From the NCBI RefSeq assembly GCF_900113865.1, contig NZ_FOQY01000006.1:198041-262040 (forward strand): 64,000 nucleotides of DNA, given 5' to 3'. The notes below the pieces were generated by a model. That model was given only the letters and a program-made list of their open reading frames with translations. It made no database searches and had not been told where the DNA came from. Below are positions 11,162 to 18,858 of this stretch, piece after piece (the stretch's first letter is position 1; every line of letters begins with the position of its first letter). The position numbers and the translations under genes were made by a program. This stretch comes from Streptosporangium canum. Its GTDB lineage: Bacteria > Actinomycetota > Actinomycetes > Streptosporangiales > Streptosporangiaceae.

Positions 11162-12772
11162 ATGGCCCGGCCAAGAGAGGCCATGCAGTCGGCGATGGCC
11201 GCCGCGCAGGCGATAGGGCAGGGAGGCGACCCGCGGCAGGTGGTGGGCCAGCTGGCCGGCCAGGTGATGGGGCAGGCGGGCGGTGAGAAGGGATTCGCGC
11301 TCAACCCCTCCGACTTCCTGGCCGCCCGCGACCAGGGCGCGTCCCTGGGCACGGTCATCGAGGCCCGCGGCGCGTCGCTGAACGAGGCCGGTGAGATCGT
11401 CAACCGCAGCTTCACCGGCAACGGCCCGGACGGCCAGGCCGTCCACGTGATCTCGCCGGTGGTGATCCCCAAGAGCACCACGGCCCGGGTGGTCGTCCCC
11501 CTGATCGTGCTGGCGGTGCTCGGCCTGGCCGGCCTGATCGCCACCGGTCTCCCCGAGGGCGCGCGGGTGCTGTTCGGCCCGCACTACTGGGCCGTGCTGG
11601 TGCTGGCCGCCGCGTTCCTATGGTGGCGGCGGAGCGTGGTGATGGTGCCCGAGGGCTGCAAGGCTCTGATCACCAAGTTCGGCAAGCTCGTGCAGATCGC
11701 CGAGCCGGGCAGGGTGACGCTGCTCAACCCGTGGAAGCGGGTCAGCTACATCGTCAACACCACCCGCGAATACCCCTTCAACGCCCCCATCCGCGAGGCG
11801 CCGACCCAGCAGGGCGTCAAGGCCAGTGTGGACCTGTTCCTGCAGTTCCGGATCGAGGACCCGGCCGAGTTCATCTTCGTCCTCGGCTCGGTCAGCGGCT
11901 TCCAGGCCAAGCTGCAGAACGCCATCAGCGAGGTCACCCGCTCCCTCATCTACGCCCAGCGCGCCGAGGACATCTACGACCTGGTCGGAGAGAGCACCAT
12001 GGGCATGCTGGACAACCTCAACCAGCAGTTCCTGCCCGCCGTACGGCTCACCGACGTCAACATCACCCACGCCGAGCCGTCCAGCCAGGAGTACCGGATG
12101 GACCTGGCCGCCCCGGAGATGATCAGGGTCGCCAAGGAGGCGTACACCTACGAGTACGAGCTCCAGCTGCGCAAGGAGCAGAACGAGGGCGACCTGATCA
12201 AGGAGCTCGCCGGGCTGCAGGAGCAGCTCTCGGCCATCCACGCCGAGATCGCCGGATACCAGGCCCGGATGGACACCGCGCTGGAGCGCGCGTCCCACCA
12301 GGCGAAGGCGCAGGCGGGCCAGCGGCTGGTGGAGGCGGAGTCCACCGCCAAGGCCAACGCCGCGCTGCTGGAGGCGCAGGCGCTGGACATCCGCGCGCTG
12401 AGCGCGGCCGAGGCGCCGGAGATCCTGGAGTACCGGTTCCAGCAGGACCTGCTCGACAAGCTGGAGTCCGTGGCCTCCCACCTGCCCCGCGTGGTGCAGG
12501 TCGGCGAGGCGACCGACATCGACCTGCTCGCCCTGGCCGGGCAGCTGGTCGGCAGCCGGGAGGCGCAGCTGTTCTCCGCGGCGGACATGACGGCGATCAG
12601 GGAACGGATCACCGAGATCGGCAGGCGGGTCGAGGGCCGCGAGGCGGAGATCACCGCCCTGCTCAACCCGGTCGCGGAGACCGCGGCGCCCGCCGTACGG
12701 GAGACCGCGGCGTCGGCCGTACGGGAGACCGCGGCGCCCATCGCACAGGAAGAGGCCAGAGATGAGCAGTGA
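11162..12772 (+). CDS. SPFH-domain (flotillin/prohibitin-like) membrane protein, first copy
   Basis: Membrane scaffold-type protein of 536 residues. A soluble N-terminal region (1-105) is followed by the string SPVVIPK and two membrane segments (about 109-127 and 142-156). An SPFH/band 7 domain covers roughly 158-340 (VPEGCKALITKFGKL, SVDLFLQFRIEDPAEFIF). A long Glu/Ala/Gln-rich coiled coil (about 330-440) and a 24-base repeat tail (ETAAPAVR units) end the protein. Proteins of this class oligomerise into membrane microdomains or cages. ATG 11162 is preferred over TTG 11159 because CGGAGG is 4 bases before the ATG. It overlaps the second SPFH gene by 11 bases, so the two are translated together. 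The client is unknown. Confidence 0.85.
   Translation: MARPREAMQSAMAAAQAIGQGGDPRQVVGQLAGQVMGQAGGEKGFALNPSDFLAARDQGASLGTVIEARGASLNEAGEIVNRSFTGNGPDGQAVHVISPVVIPKSTTARVVVPLIVLAVLGLAGLIATGLPEGARVLFGPHYWAVLVLAAAFLWWRRSVVMVPEGCKALITKFGKLVQIAEPGRVTLLNPWKRVSYIVNTTREYPFNAPIREAPTQQGVKASVDLFLQFRIEDPAEFIFVLGSVSGFQAKLQNAISEVTRSLIYAQRAEDIYDLVGESTMGMLDNLNQQFLPAVRLTDVNITHAEPSSQEYRMDLAAPEMIRVAKEAYTYEYELQLRKEQNEGDLIKELAGLQEQLSAIHAEIAGYQARMDTALERASHQAKAQAGQRLVEAESTAKANAALLEAQALDIRALSAAEAPEILEYRFQQDLLDKLESVASHLPRVVQVGEATDIDLLALAGQLVGSREAQLFSAADMTAIRERITEIGRRVEGREAEITALLNPVAETAAPAVRETAASAVRETAAPIAQEEARDEQ
12677..12748 (+). repeat. 24-base tandem repeat, 3 copies, in the SPFH C-terminus
   Basis: GAGACCGCGGCG followed by a CCGTACGG-type end repeats at 12677-12700, 12701-12724 and (degenerate) 12725-12748. 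It encodes ETAAPAVR, ETAASAVR and ETAAPIAQ. Confidence 0.85.
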
Positions 12773-14009
12773 GTTCTCCAAGATCAAGGAATCTCTGGCC
12801 TCCTGGTCGGAGATCCGCCAGCTGCTGCGCGGCGGCGAGTCCGGTCAGCTCGTCCCGGTGGTCATCCCCAAGGACCGCCGGGGCTTCGCCTGGCTGACGC
12901 TGGTCTTCCTGGCCCTCTACCTCGCCGGTACGGCCCTGCTGTCCGGCGGGGTGTTCTCCGGCCTGGCCGCGCTCGGCGCGGTGCTGTCTCTGGTCGTGGC
13001 ACTGGTCTGGCTGTGGCGCCGGGCGATCATCGAGATCGAGGAGGGCACCACCGGCGTGCGCAGCCGGTGGGGCGCGATCGTGGGCACCCTGCCTCCGGGC
13101 CGCCACTACCTGTGGCTGCCGTGGGACCGGGTGGACGCGGTGGTGGACACCTCCACCGAGATCCCCTACTCCGCGCCGATCGTGGCCTGCCCGACCGCGG
13201 AGAACGTGCCGCTGAAGTCGATCGAGTTCTTCCTGAAGTTCCGCATCATCGACCCGGTGGCCTTCGTCCGGACGATCGGCGCCGGCAACTTCGACCTCGT
13301 GCTCAGCAGCGCCGTACAGGACGCCATCCGCCAGCGCAGCCGCCTGGTGCACACCGAGCGGGCCTACGACCTGCGCGGATCCGACGTCGGCGACATGCAG
13401 GAGCTCCTGACCCGCCAGCTCGGCCGCTACGGCGTGCGGATCACCGGCGCCAACATCCCCGACGTGCAGCTGCCCGACCAGTACCAGCAGCACCTGGCCA
13501 CCCGCGAGAAGGTCGCCAAGGAGCTGTCGGCCTTCGAGCGGGAGTGGGAGCTCACCCGCAAGCGGCGCATCGACACCCTGCTGATGGAGATCGAGCGCTC
13601 CAAGAAGACGCGGGACGCCCGCATCGTCGAGGTCCGGGCCGCCGCCAACACCGCGCGCAAGGACGTCGCCCGCATGCTGGAGGAGCACGAGACCGAGGCC
13701 CAGCGGGTGCGCTGGGAGATCGAGGCCAAGGGCCGGGCCCAGCTCACCTCCGCGGAGAACGAGGCCAAGGGGCTGCGCCGGCTGGCCGACGCCTACCGCG
13801 ACAACCGGGCGGTGCTCCAGTACGAGCTGGCCCGCCGCCGCCTGGACGTGGGGGCCAAACTGGCCGAGAACGCCCCGCGCCCGGTCGTCGTGCGCACCGA
13901 CGGCGCGGGCGGCGAGTCCTCCGTGCTGTCCACCATGCTCCTGGCCCAGATCCTGCCGCAGCTCGGCAGCGGGAACGGCCAGGTCACGCGAACCGTTGAA
14001 CCCAACTGA
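12762..14009 (+). CDS. SPFH-domain membrane protein, second copy
   Basis: Paralogue of the preceding SPFH protein, 415 residues, lacking its long N-terminal region. The order is a short leader, the shared string VPVVIPK (31-37), two membrane segments (about 42-60 and 64-86), an SPFH/band 7 domain (about 88-270; IEEGTTGVRSRWGAIVGTLPPGRHY, SIEFFLKFRIIDPVAFVRTI) and a basic/acidic coiled coil (about 255-350; KRRIDTLLMEIERSKKTRDAR). ATG 12762 lies inside the end of the first gene. The similar architecture and the VVIPK string indicate a tandem duplication that probably gives hetero-oligomers. Spo0M follows after 25 bases on the same strand. Confidence 0.85.
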   Translation: MSSEFSKIKESLASWSEIRQLLRGGESGQLVPVVIPKDRRGFAWLTLVFLALYLAGTALLSGGVFSGLAALGAVLSLVVALVWLWRRAIIEIEEGTTGVRSRWGAIVGTLPPGRHYLWLPWDRVDAVVDTSTEIPYSAPIVACPTAENVPLKSIEFFLKFRIIDPVAFVRTIGAGNFDLVLSSAVQDAIRQRSRLVHTERAYDLRGSDVGDMQELLTRQLGRYGVRITGANIPDVQLPDQYQQHLATREKVAKELSAFEREWELTRKRRIDTLLMEIERSKKTRDARIVEVRAAANTARKDVARMLEEHETEAQRVRWEIEAKGRAQLTSAENEAKGLRRLADAYRDNRAVLQYELARRRLDVGAKLAENAPRPVVVRTDGAGGESSVLSTMLLAQILPQLGSGNGQVTRTVEPN

Positions 14010-14034
14010 AACCTTCTATCCCAGGAGTCCCCCA

Positions 14035-14808
14035 ATGGTGTTCCGCAAGCTGATGGCCGCGTTCGGCGCGGGCGTCGAGGTCGACACGATCCTGCAAAAC
14101 TCCAACGTCCGCCCCGGCGAGGTCCTGCGCGGGCAGGTCAACTTCCGCGGCGGCGGCTCCGACTACAAGGTCGAGGGCATCTTCATCGACTTCACCGCGG
14201 TGGTCGAGGTCGAGAGCGGCGACAACGAGTACAAGTCGACCTACAGTTTCCTGCGCAAGCAGATCACCGGCCCGTTCCACCTCGCGGCGGGCGCGCCCCA
14301 GTCGGCCCCCTTCGAGATCCCCGTCCCGTGGGAGACCCCGATCAGCGCCATCGGCGGCCACCCGCTGCGCGGCATGCAGCTCGGCGTCTCCACCGAGCTC
14401 GCCCTGGCCGGTGCGCTGGACAAGGGCGACCTCGACCCGCTGTTCGTCAACCCGCTGCCCGCCCAGGACCACGTGCTCGGCGCGCTGGACAACCTGGGGT
14501 TCCGCTTCAAGAAGGCCGACCTGGAGCGCGGCACCCTGCACGGCTCGCAGATGCCGTTCTTCCAGGAGATCGAGTACTACGCGGGCCACGAGTACGCCCG
14601 GCACTTCAACGAGCTCGAACTGACCTTCATCGCCGGCCCGCAGGCGATGGACGTCATCCTGGAGGCCGACAAGCGCGGCGGCTTCATGAGCTCCAGCCAC
14701 GACACCTACAACCGCTTCACGGTCCGCTACAACGACCACCCGGGCCAGGTCGAGCAGTCGCTCCGCGCCGGTCTTCACGCGATGGCGCAGAAGCGCGGCT
14801 GGTTCTGA
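14035..14808 (+). CDS. Spo0M-like (SpoOM) arrestin-fold sporulation protein
   Basis: Spo0M family protein of 257 residues, the family's usual length. The start FRKLMAAFGAGVEVDTILQN, GEVLRGQV and the repeated beta-strand pattern with FEIPVPWETPIS identify it. Spo0M proteins have an arrestin-like N-terminal fold and are linked to sporulation control and cytoskeletal or membrane partners in Bacillus; the actinobacterial role is poorly known. ATG 14035 has AGGAG 8 bases upstream and gives the conserved N-terminus; an earlier in-frame start at 13996 overlaps the SPFH gene and adds nothing conserved. Its location directly after two SPFH genes suggests that it docks onto the SPFH membrane assembly. 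Confidence 0.9.
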   Translation: MVFRKLMAAFGAGVEVDTILQNSNVRPGEVLRGQVNFRGGGSDYKVEGIFIDFTAVVEVESGDNEYKSTYSFLRKQITGPFHLAAGAPQSAPFEIPVPWETPISAIGGHPLRGMQLGVSTELALAGALDKGDLDPLFVNPLPAQDHVLGALDNLGFRFKKADLERGTLHGSQMPFFQEIEYYAGHEYARHFNELELTFIAGPQAMDVILEADKRGGFMSSSHDTYNRFTVRYNDHPGQVEQSLRAGLHAMAQKRGWF

Positions 14809-14881
14809 CCCGTTCCCCGTACGGCCGACGCCCCGGCCGCCGCTGCCGGAGCGGCTGGAGCGGCTGGAGCGGCTGGAGGGC

Positions 14882-15610
14882 GTGGTCTCCGGGGCCGGGC
14901 GGGCCTTGCAGGACCTGTCGGTCGTGAACGTGCTCAACGGCGCCGAGGAGATCGCCAAGGCGCACACCGAGGCGCGCGACGGCACCGACCGCTGGATTTT
15001 CAAGGGCGGCACCGGCACCTACCTGCGCGCGGTGACGCTGCCCGAGTGCGTGGCGGCCGCCCGCAGGGAGCGGCGCGCGCTGGTGATGCGCCTGGAGATC
15101 ATCGACCCCGGCGACGAACGGGTCTGCGAGGCCTACGCCCGCTTCCGCCGGTCGATGTCGCAGGAGCCGGACGGCACCGGGAAGGTCTGGACGCCCGAGC
15201 GCACCCGCAAGGAGGCCTTCGGGACCATCCTCGCCGGCTGCTGGTACCACCAGCGGTTCGGCCTGCTGGAGATCCACATCGGGCTGTCGGCCACGATGAC
15301 GACGTTCCGCTGGGACCTGTCGGCGTCATCGCTGATCATCACCGGGGAGGATCCCCGGCGGGCGCTCATCGCCCGCCGGGGCTCGTTCTACTACGACAGC
15401 TGCACCACCGAACTGCTGGCCAGCCTGGAGCAGGCCAGGCGGGTCCCGGTGGAGCTGGCCAGGTCCGTACCGCTCAGCGAGGAGCCCACGATCGAGGAGG
15501 TGCGCAGGCTGTTCGAGACCCTCGGCCTGCCGCTGCCCCGGTCCTACACCGACAGGGACGTCGCCGACCTCACGCGAAAGGCGCTCCGGGCCAAGAACCC
15601 GTACCTGTGA
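14882..15610 (+). CDS. Conserved-looking protein of unknown function after spo0M
   Basis: Not recognised with confidence; 242 residues, soluble. An internal block reads like alternating strands and helices (DRWIFKGGTGTYLRAVTLPECV, RRALVMRLEIIDPGDERVCEAYARFR). This layout resembles inactive phospholipase D-like regulatory domains, where a strand-helix-strand with LLDP precedes a helix, but the similarity is by eye only. No HKD catalytic motif is seen. The start is uncertain: GTG 14882 has a GGAGG only 2 bases away. The open frame continues upstream through PERLERLERLEG, so the true start may be a CTG or reinitiation after spo0M, whose stop is 73 bases back. It overlaps the next small gene by 1 base. 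Confidence 0.7.
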   Translation: MVSGAGRALQDLSVVNVLNGAEEIAKAHTEARDGTDRWIFKGGTGTYLRAVTLPECVAAARRERRALVMRLEIIDPGDERVCEAYARFRRSMSQEPDGTGKVWTPERTRKEAFGTILAGCWYHQRFGLLEIHIGLSATMTTFRWDLSASSLIITGEDPRRALIARRGSFYYDSCTTELLASLEQARRVPVELARSVPLSEEPTIEEVRRLFETLGLPLPRSYTDRDVADLTRKALRAKNPYL

Positions 15611-15882
15611 TGAGATACCAGGATCTGCACGACGAGATGACCGGCGGCACGGCGCGCGGCTCCCTGCCCGGCTGGGCGGGGGAGGTCCTGGAGGCCATCG
15701 GGTCGGGCGCCTCGCCCGTCGTCGGTGTGGGCCGGGGGCGTCCCGGCCGCAGCGACCTGTCGCTCGGCCCGCCCGGCCTCGGCGCCCCCTTCGACTGCGC
15801 CCCGCTCTCCGGGGACGGGCACGACTTCGTCGCGAGCCGGGCGGGGCTCCAGGAGGACCTGCTGGAGGCGGTCAGGCGGTGA
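15610..15882 (+). CDS. Small coupled protein of unknown function (90 residues)
   Basis: Not recognised. ATG 15610 shares its A with the stop of the preceding gene (TGATG), the classic arrangement for coupled translation. The N-terminal half (YQDLHDEMTGGTARGSLPGWAGEVLEAIGSG) looks like a folded helical start. The second half is Gly/Pro-rich and less ordered, so the gene may be a truncated or frame-altered member of a longer family. It overlaps the convergent transporter gene by 11 bases. It could be an accessory partner of the 14882 protein. Confidence 0.6.
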   Translation: MRYQDLHDEMTGGTARGSLPGWAGEVLEAIGSGASPVVGVGRGRPGRSDLSLGPPGLGAPFDCAPLSGDGHDFVASRAGLQEDLLEAVRR

Positions 15883-17062
15883 GCAGCAGCGCGCCCACGG
15901 TCGCGGCCACGCCCACCACGGCCAGCCCCGCCCCGGCCAGCACGAACGTGAGCATCGGCACCCGCACCCCCCTCCGGCGGCACCACTCGAACCACAGCAG
16001 GGTGGCGAGCGAGGCCCAGGGAGTGATCACCGGTCCGATGTTGGTGCCGATGAGGAGGGCCAGCAGCTGGTCCTGGTTGACCACCGGGATGACCTTCTCC
16101 ACCGCGGTGTAGGCGGGCAGGTTGTTGATCAGGTTGGACAGGCCCGCCCCCACGGCGGCCGTCCGGTAGGCCCCGCCACCGTCGCCGCCGACCCCTGCCA
16201 GGGCGCTCATCAGGCCGGCCAGGCCGTACCGGCTGAGGGTGGGCACCACCAGGAACAGGCCGGTGACGAAGACGAGGAGCTGCCACGGGAACAGCGCGAG
16301 GGTGAGCTTCGACCTGTCGCGCCAGGCGAAGGCGGCGATCATCAGCACCGCCGCGGCCAGGGCGGCCACCTGGATCGGCAGTTCCAGCAGGATCGCGACG
16401 ACGAACAGCACACACACCGTGGCCGCCGTCCGGAACAGCAGCGGGTCGGCGACCGGCACGGGGGGCGGCGGGTCGTAACGGTCGGCGCCGCGCCGGCCGC
16501 GCCGCCAGAAGAACACCCAGAGGAAGACCATGGTGACCGCGATGGAGACGAGCTGCGGCAGCCAGAGCCGCCCGGCGAACTCCTTGGTCGACAGGCCCAG
16601 CCGTTCCATGGCCAGCAGGTTCGTCAGGTTCGACACCGGCAGGAACAGGCTGGCGGTGTTGGCCAGCCAGACCGTGGTCATGGCGAGCGGCAGCGCGGCG
16701 ATCCCGGTCCTGGCCGCCAGGGCGAGCATGACGGGCGTCAGCAGCACCGCCGTCGTGTCCAGGTTCAGGAACATGGTGACCAGCGACGCGAAGGCCGTGC
16801 ACAGCAGGAAGAGCGCGACGTAGTCTCCCCGCCCGGCCATCGCCAGCCTGGCCGCGATCACGTCGAAGACCTGGGCCTCCTTGACCAGCTCCGCCAGCAC
16901 GATCACGGCGGCGAGGAACAGCAGGATGGGCGCGATCCGCCCCACCTCGCCCGCGGCCTCCTCCACGGGGAGCAGCTCGGTGACGACGGCGAGGAGACCG
17001 AGCCCCAGCAGGCCGACCCGGATCCAGTCGAGAACGCTCAGTCGCCGCAGCACACCGACCAT
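15872..17062 (-). CDS. ArsB/NhaD-superfamily (SLC13-like) anion/ion transporter
   Basis: Polytopic membrane protein, 396 residues, with about 10-11 hydrophobic segments distributed over the full length. The two pseudo-symmetric hairpin motifs of the ion transporter superfamily are visible as TAVLLTPVMLALAA near residues 104-117 and LSNLINNLPAYTA near residue 300, with GTNIGPVITPWASL shortly after. This places it near ArsB-type arsenite permeases and DASS carriers. Nothing nearby (no arsR or arsC) supports arsenic resistance, so the substrate is open. It converges on the 15610 gene. No good ribosome binding site precedes ATG 17062; GTG 17053 is an alternative. Confidence 0.88.
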   Translation of the reverse strand: MVGVLRRLSVLDWIRVGLLGLGLLAVVTELLPVEEAAGEVGRIAPILLFLAAVIVLAELVKEAQVFDVIAARLAMAGRGDYVALFLLCTAFASLVTMFLNLDTTAVLLTPVMLALAARTGIAALPLAMTTVWLANTASLFLPVSNLTNLLAMERLGLSTKEFAGRLWLPQLVSIAVTMVFLWVFFWRRGRRGADRYDPPPPVPVADPLLFRTAATVCVLFVVAILLELPIQVAALAAAVLMIAAFAWRDRSKLTLALFPWQLLVFVTGLFLVVPTLSRYGLAGLMSALAGVGGDGGGAYRTAAVGAGLSNLINNLPAYTAVEKVIPVVNQDQLLALLIGTNIGPVITPWASLATLLWFEWCRRRGVRVPMLTFVLAGAGLAVVGVAATVGALLLTA

Positions 17063-17103
17063 GATCTACGAGGCGGCCCAAGATCGCACTCCCGCCCGCT
17101 CCC

Positions 17104-18265
17104 GCGCACCTGCGTGACACCGCGACGCTTGAGCACCCGCTGGCCGGGCGGCTCAACCTGCTGCTGCACGGCGCGGGCGGCACCGGCCCGGAGAGCCTGC
17201 CCTGCCTGCCCGCGCTGGGACCGGACCGCCACCAGCTCGTCGAGGTGACCTCCGGCGGCCTGCGCCGCTGGGACCGCGACGGGGCCGCCCTGCTACCCGC
17301 AGGGGCTGTACGTGCCGCAGCGCTTCCGGGAGCTGGACCGTCCCGACCGGCGTGTCCGGGACGGGCTCACCGATGAGCTGATGCGGCTGCTGGCCGCCGA
17401 CCACGGCCGGTTCCTGCTGTTGCTGGGCGACTTCGGGCACGGCAAGACCTTCGCCCTGCGCGAGCTGGCCAGGCGGATGCCGGTGGAGCTGCCCCCCCTG
17501 GTGCCGATCCTGATCGAGCTGCGCGCGCTGGACAAGGCGCACTCGGTGGACGGGCTGGTCGCCGCGCACCTGGCCAACCACGGCGAGGACGTCATCGACC
17601 TGAAGGCTTTCCACGCCGACCTGAGCGGCGCCGACCTGACGCGGGCCCGGCTGGCCAGGGCGGACCTGCGGGACGTGGCACTGGCGGGCAGCCGTTGGCA
17701 GCGGGCGGCGCTGATCGACGTCACCGGTACGGTGACCGGCGTCCCCGAACTGCGCGGCGCCGCGATCGCGCCGGGCCGGCCGGTGGAGGCCCAGCTGACC
17801 CCGGCCGCGATCGGCGTGCCGTACGGCTATCACTTCCATACCGGCAGGCTGCCCGAGCCCGTCGCCTACAGCCCCGACGGCCGCCACGTGGCCGCCGGGG
17901 GCGACGACCCGGCGGTGCGGCTCTGGGACGCCCGGACCGGCCGGCACCTGCACGCGCTGACCGGCCACACCCGCCGGATCTGGTCGCTGGCCTTCGCCCC
18001 CGCCGGGGACCTGCTGGCCGGCGCGGGCGACGACGGCGTGGCGATCCTCTGGAACCTCCGCCCCGGTACGGCTCCCGCCCAGCGAGCGGCCCTCCTCGGC
18101 CTGCCGGAGGGATGGGCGGCGATCGCGCCGGACGGCCGCTACAAGCTGGTGGGCGAGGCGGCGGGCCAGTTCTGGTACGTCATCGGGACCCGCCGGTTCA
18201 AGCCCGGAGAGCTGGACGCCCACCTGCCCGCGATCGGGCAGATCGCGCTGGACGCGGAGTTCTGA
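17104..18265 (+). pseudogene. Degraded NACHT/pentapeptide/WD40 (STAND NTPase) gene
   Basis: Three pieces of a much larger protein survive. From about 17104 to 17290 one frame encodes LNLLLHGAGGTGPESLPCLP and LRRWDRDGAALL. The next frame, from about 17290, begins YPQGLYVPQRFRELD and continues into a Walker A motif GDFGHGKTF, the N-terminal part of a bacterial NACHT NTPase. About 50 residues later it jumps directly into pentapeptide repeats (LSGADLTRARLARADLRDVALAG) and then two WD40 repeats (YSPDGRHVAAGGDDPAVRLWD, FAPAGDLLAGAGDDGVAILW) to the stop at 18265. Most of the NACHT module and any further WD40 blades are missing, and a frameshift separates the first piece. STAND NTPases of this design act in signalling and phage defence. 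Confidence 0.75.
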
Positions 18266-18293
18266 CCGCGCCGGACGGCCTCCCCGCGGGGGG

Positions 18294-18795
18294 CTATGTC
18301 ACTGGTATGGCCTGCAGGCAGCGGGCGGCCTGGGTGCGGAGGGCGTCGGCGAGTGCCGGTGGGCCGCTGACGAGGGTGAGGTCGGTGTCCACCGATGTGA
18401 TCATCCAGACCAGTGCCGACGGGGTTTCGGCGCCGACGTGCAGCGTGTTCACCCGGTGCCGCAACCGGGAGGGCAGGACCTGTTCGAGTTTGGTCGGCGC
18501 CCGCAGCGAGGTCTCCTCGATCCCGGTGACCGACCCGCCCGCCGACGTGCGGAGCCCGACCACCACGGCCACCGCCTCGTCGTCGTCGAGCAGCAGCGGC
18601 GGCAGCGACGCGCCGGCCCTCAACCGGTAACCAGCCGGCGTTCACCGGATAACCGAGCTTGCGCAGGCGCTCCACGTCCCGGCGGACCGTGCGCGTGGTG
18701 ACGCCCAGACGGCCGGCGAGCTCGGCCCCGGACCAGTCGTGATGGGCCTGCAAGAGCGACAGCGGTCTGAGCAGCCGCGCGGAGGTCCCCGACAT
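18294..18795 (-). pseudogene. Frameshifted, internally deleted WYL/YafY-type regulator
   Basis: The N-terminal HTH of a DeoR/YafY-type regulator is clear (LQAHHDWSGAELAGRLGVTTRTVRRDVERLRKLGYPVNAG). At about 18632 the frame is broken by what looks like one extra base; the next frame continues GYRLRAGASLPPLLLDDDEAVAVVVGLR and KLEQVLPSRLRHRVNTLHVG. The WYL ligand-binding core (about 120 residues) is absent, and the sequence jumps to a C-terminal piece (TDLTLVSGPPALADALRTQA) ending at 18294. It is divergent from the epoxide hydrolase gene, which such regulators often control. The operator-like inverted repeat between them is still intact. Confidence 0.8.
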
Positions 18796-18816
18796 GTCCT
18801 CAAGATTGCCAGACCT

Positions 18817-18837
18817 TTAGGACCGGACCTGTCCTAA
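18817..18837. promoter_or_regulatory. Inverted repeat operator between regulator remnant and epoxide hydrolase
   Basis: TTAGGAC (18817-18823) and GTCCTAA (18831-18837) form a perfect 7-base inverted repeat with a 7-base spacer in the 63-base divergent intergenic region. Imperfect pairing extends outward. A likely binding site of the now-broken regulator. Confidence 0.55.
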
Positions 18838-18858
18838 GGGCCTCATAGGTTCACCGGC

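Noticed and set aside
15872..17062. Arsenic resistance operon
   Set aside because: The transporter belongs to the ArsB/NhaD superfamily, but no arsR, arsC or other arsenic gene is near, so the substrate was left open.
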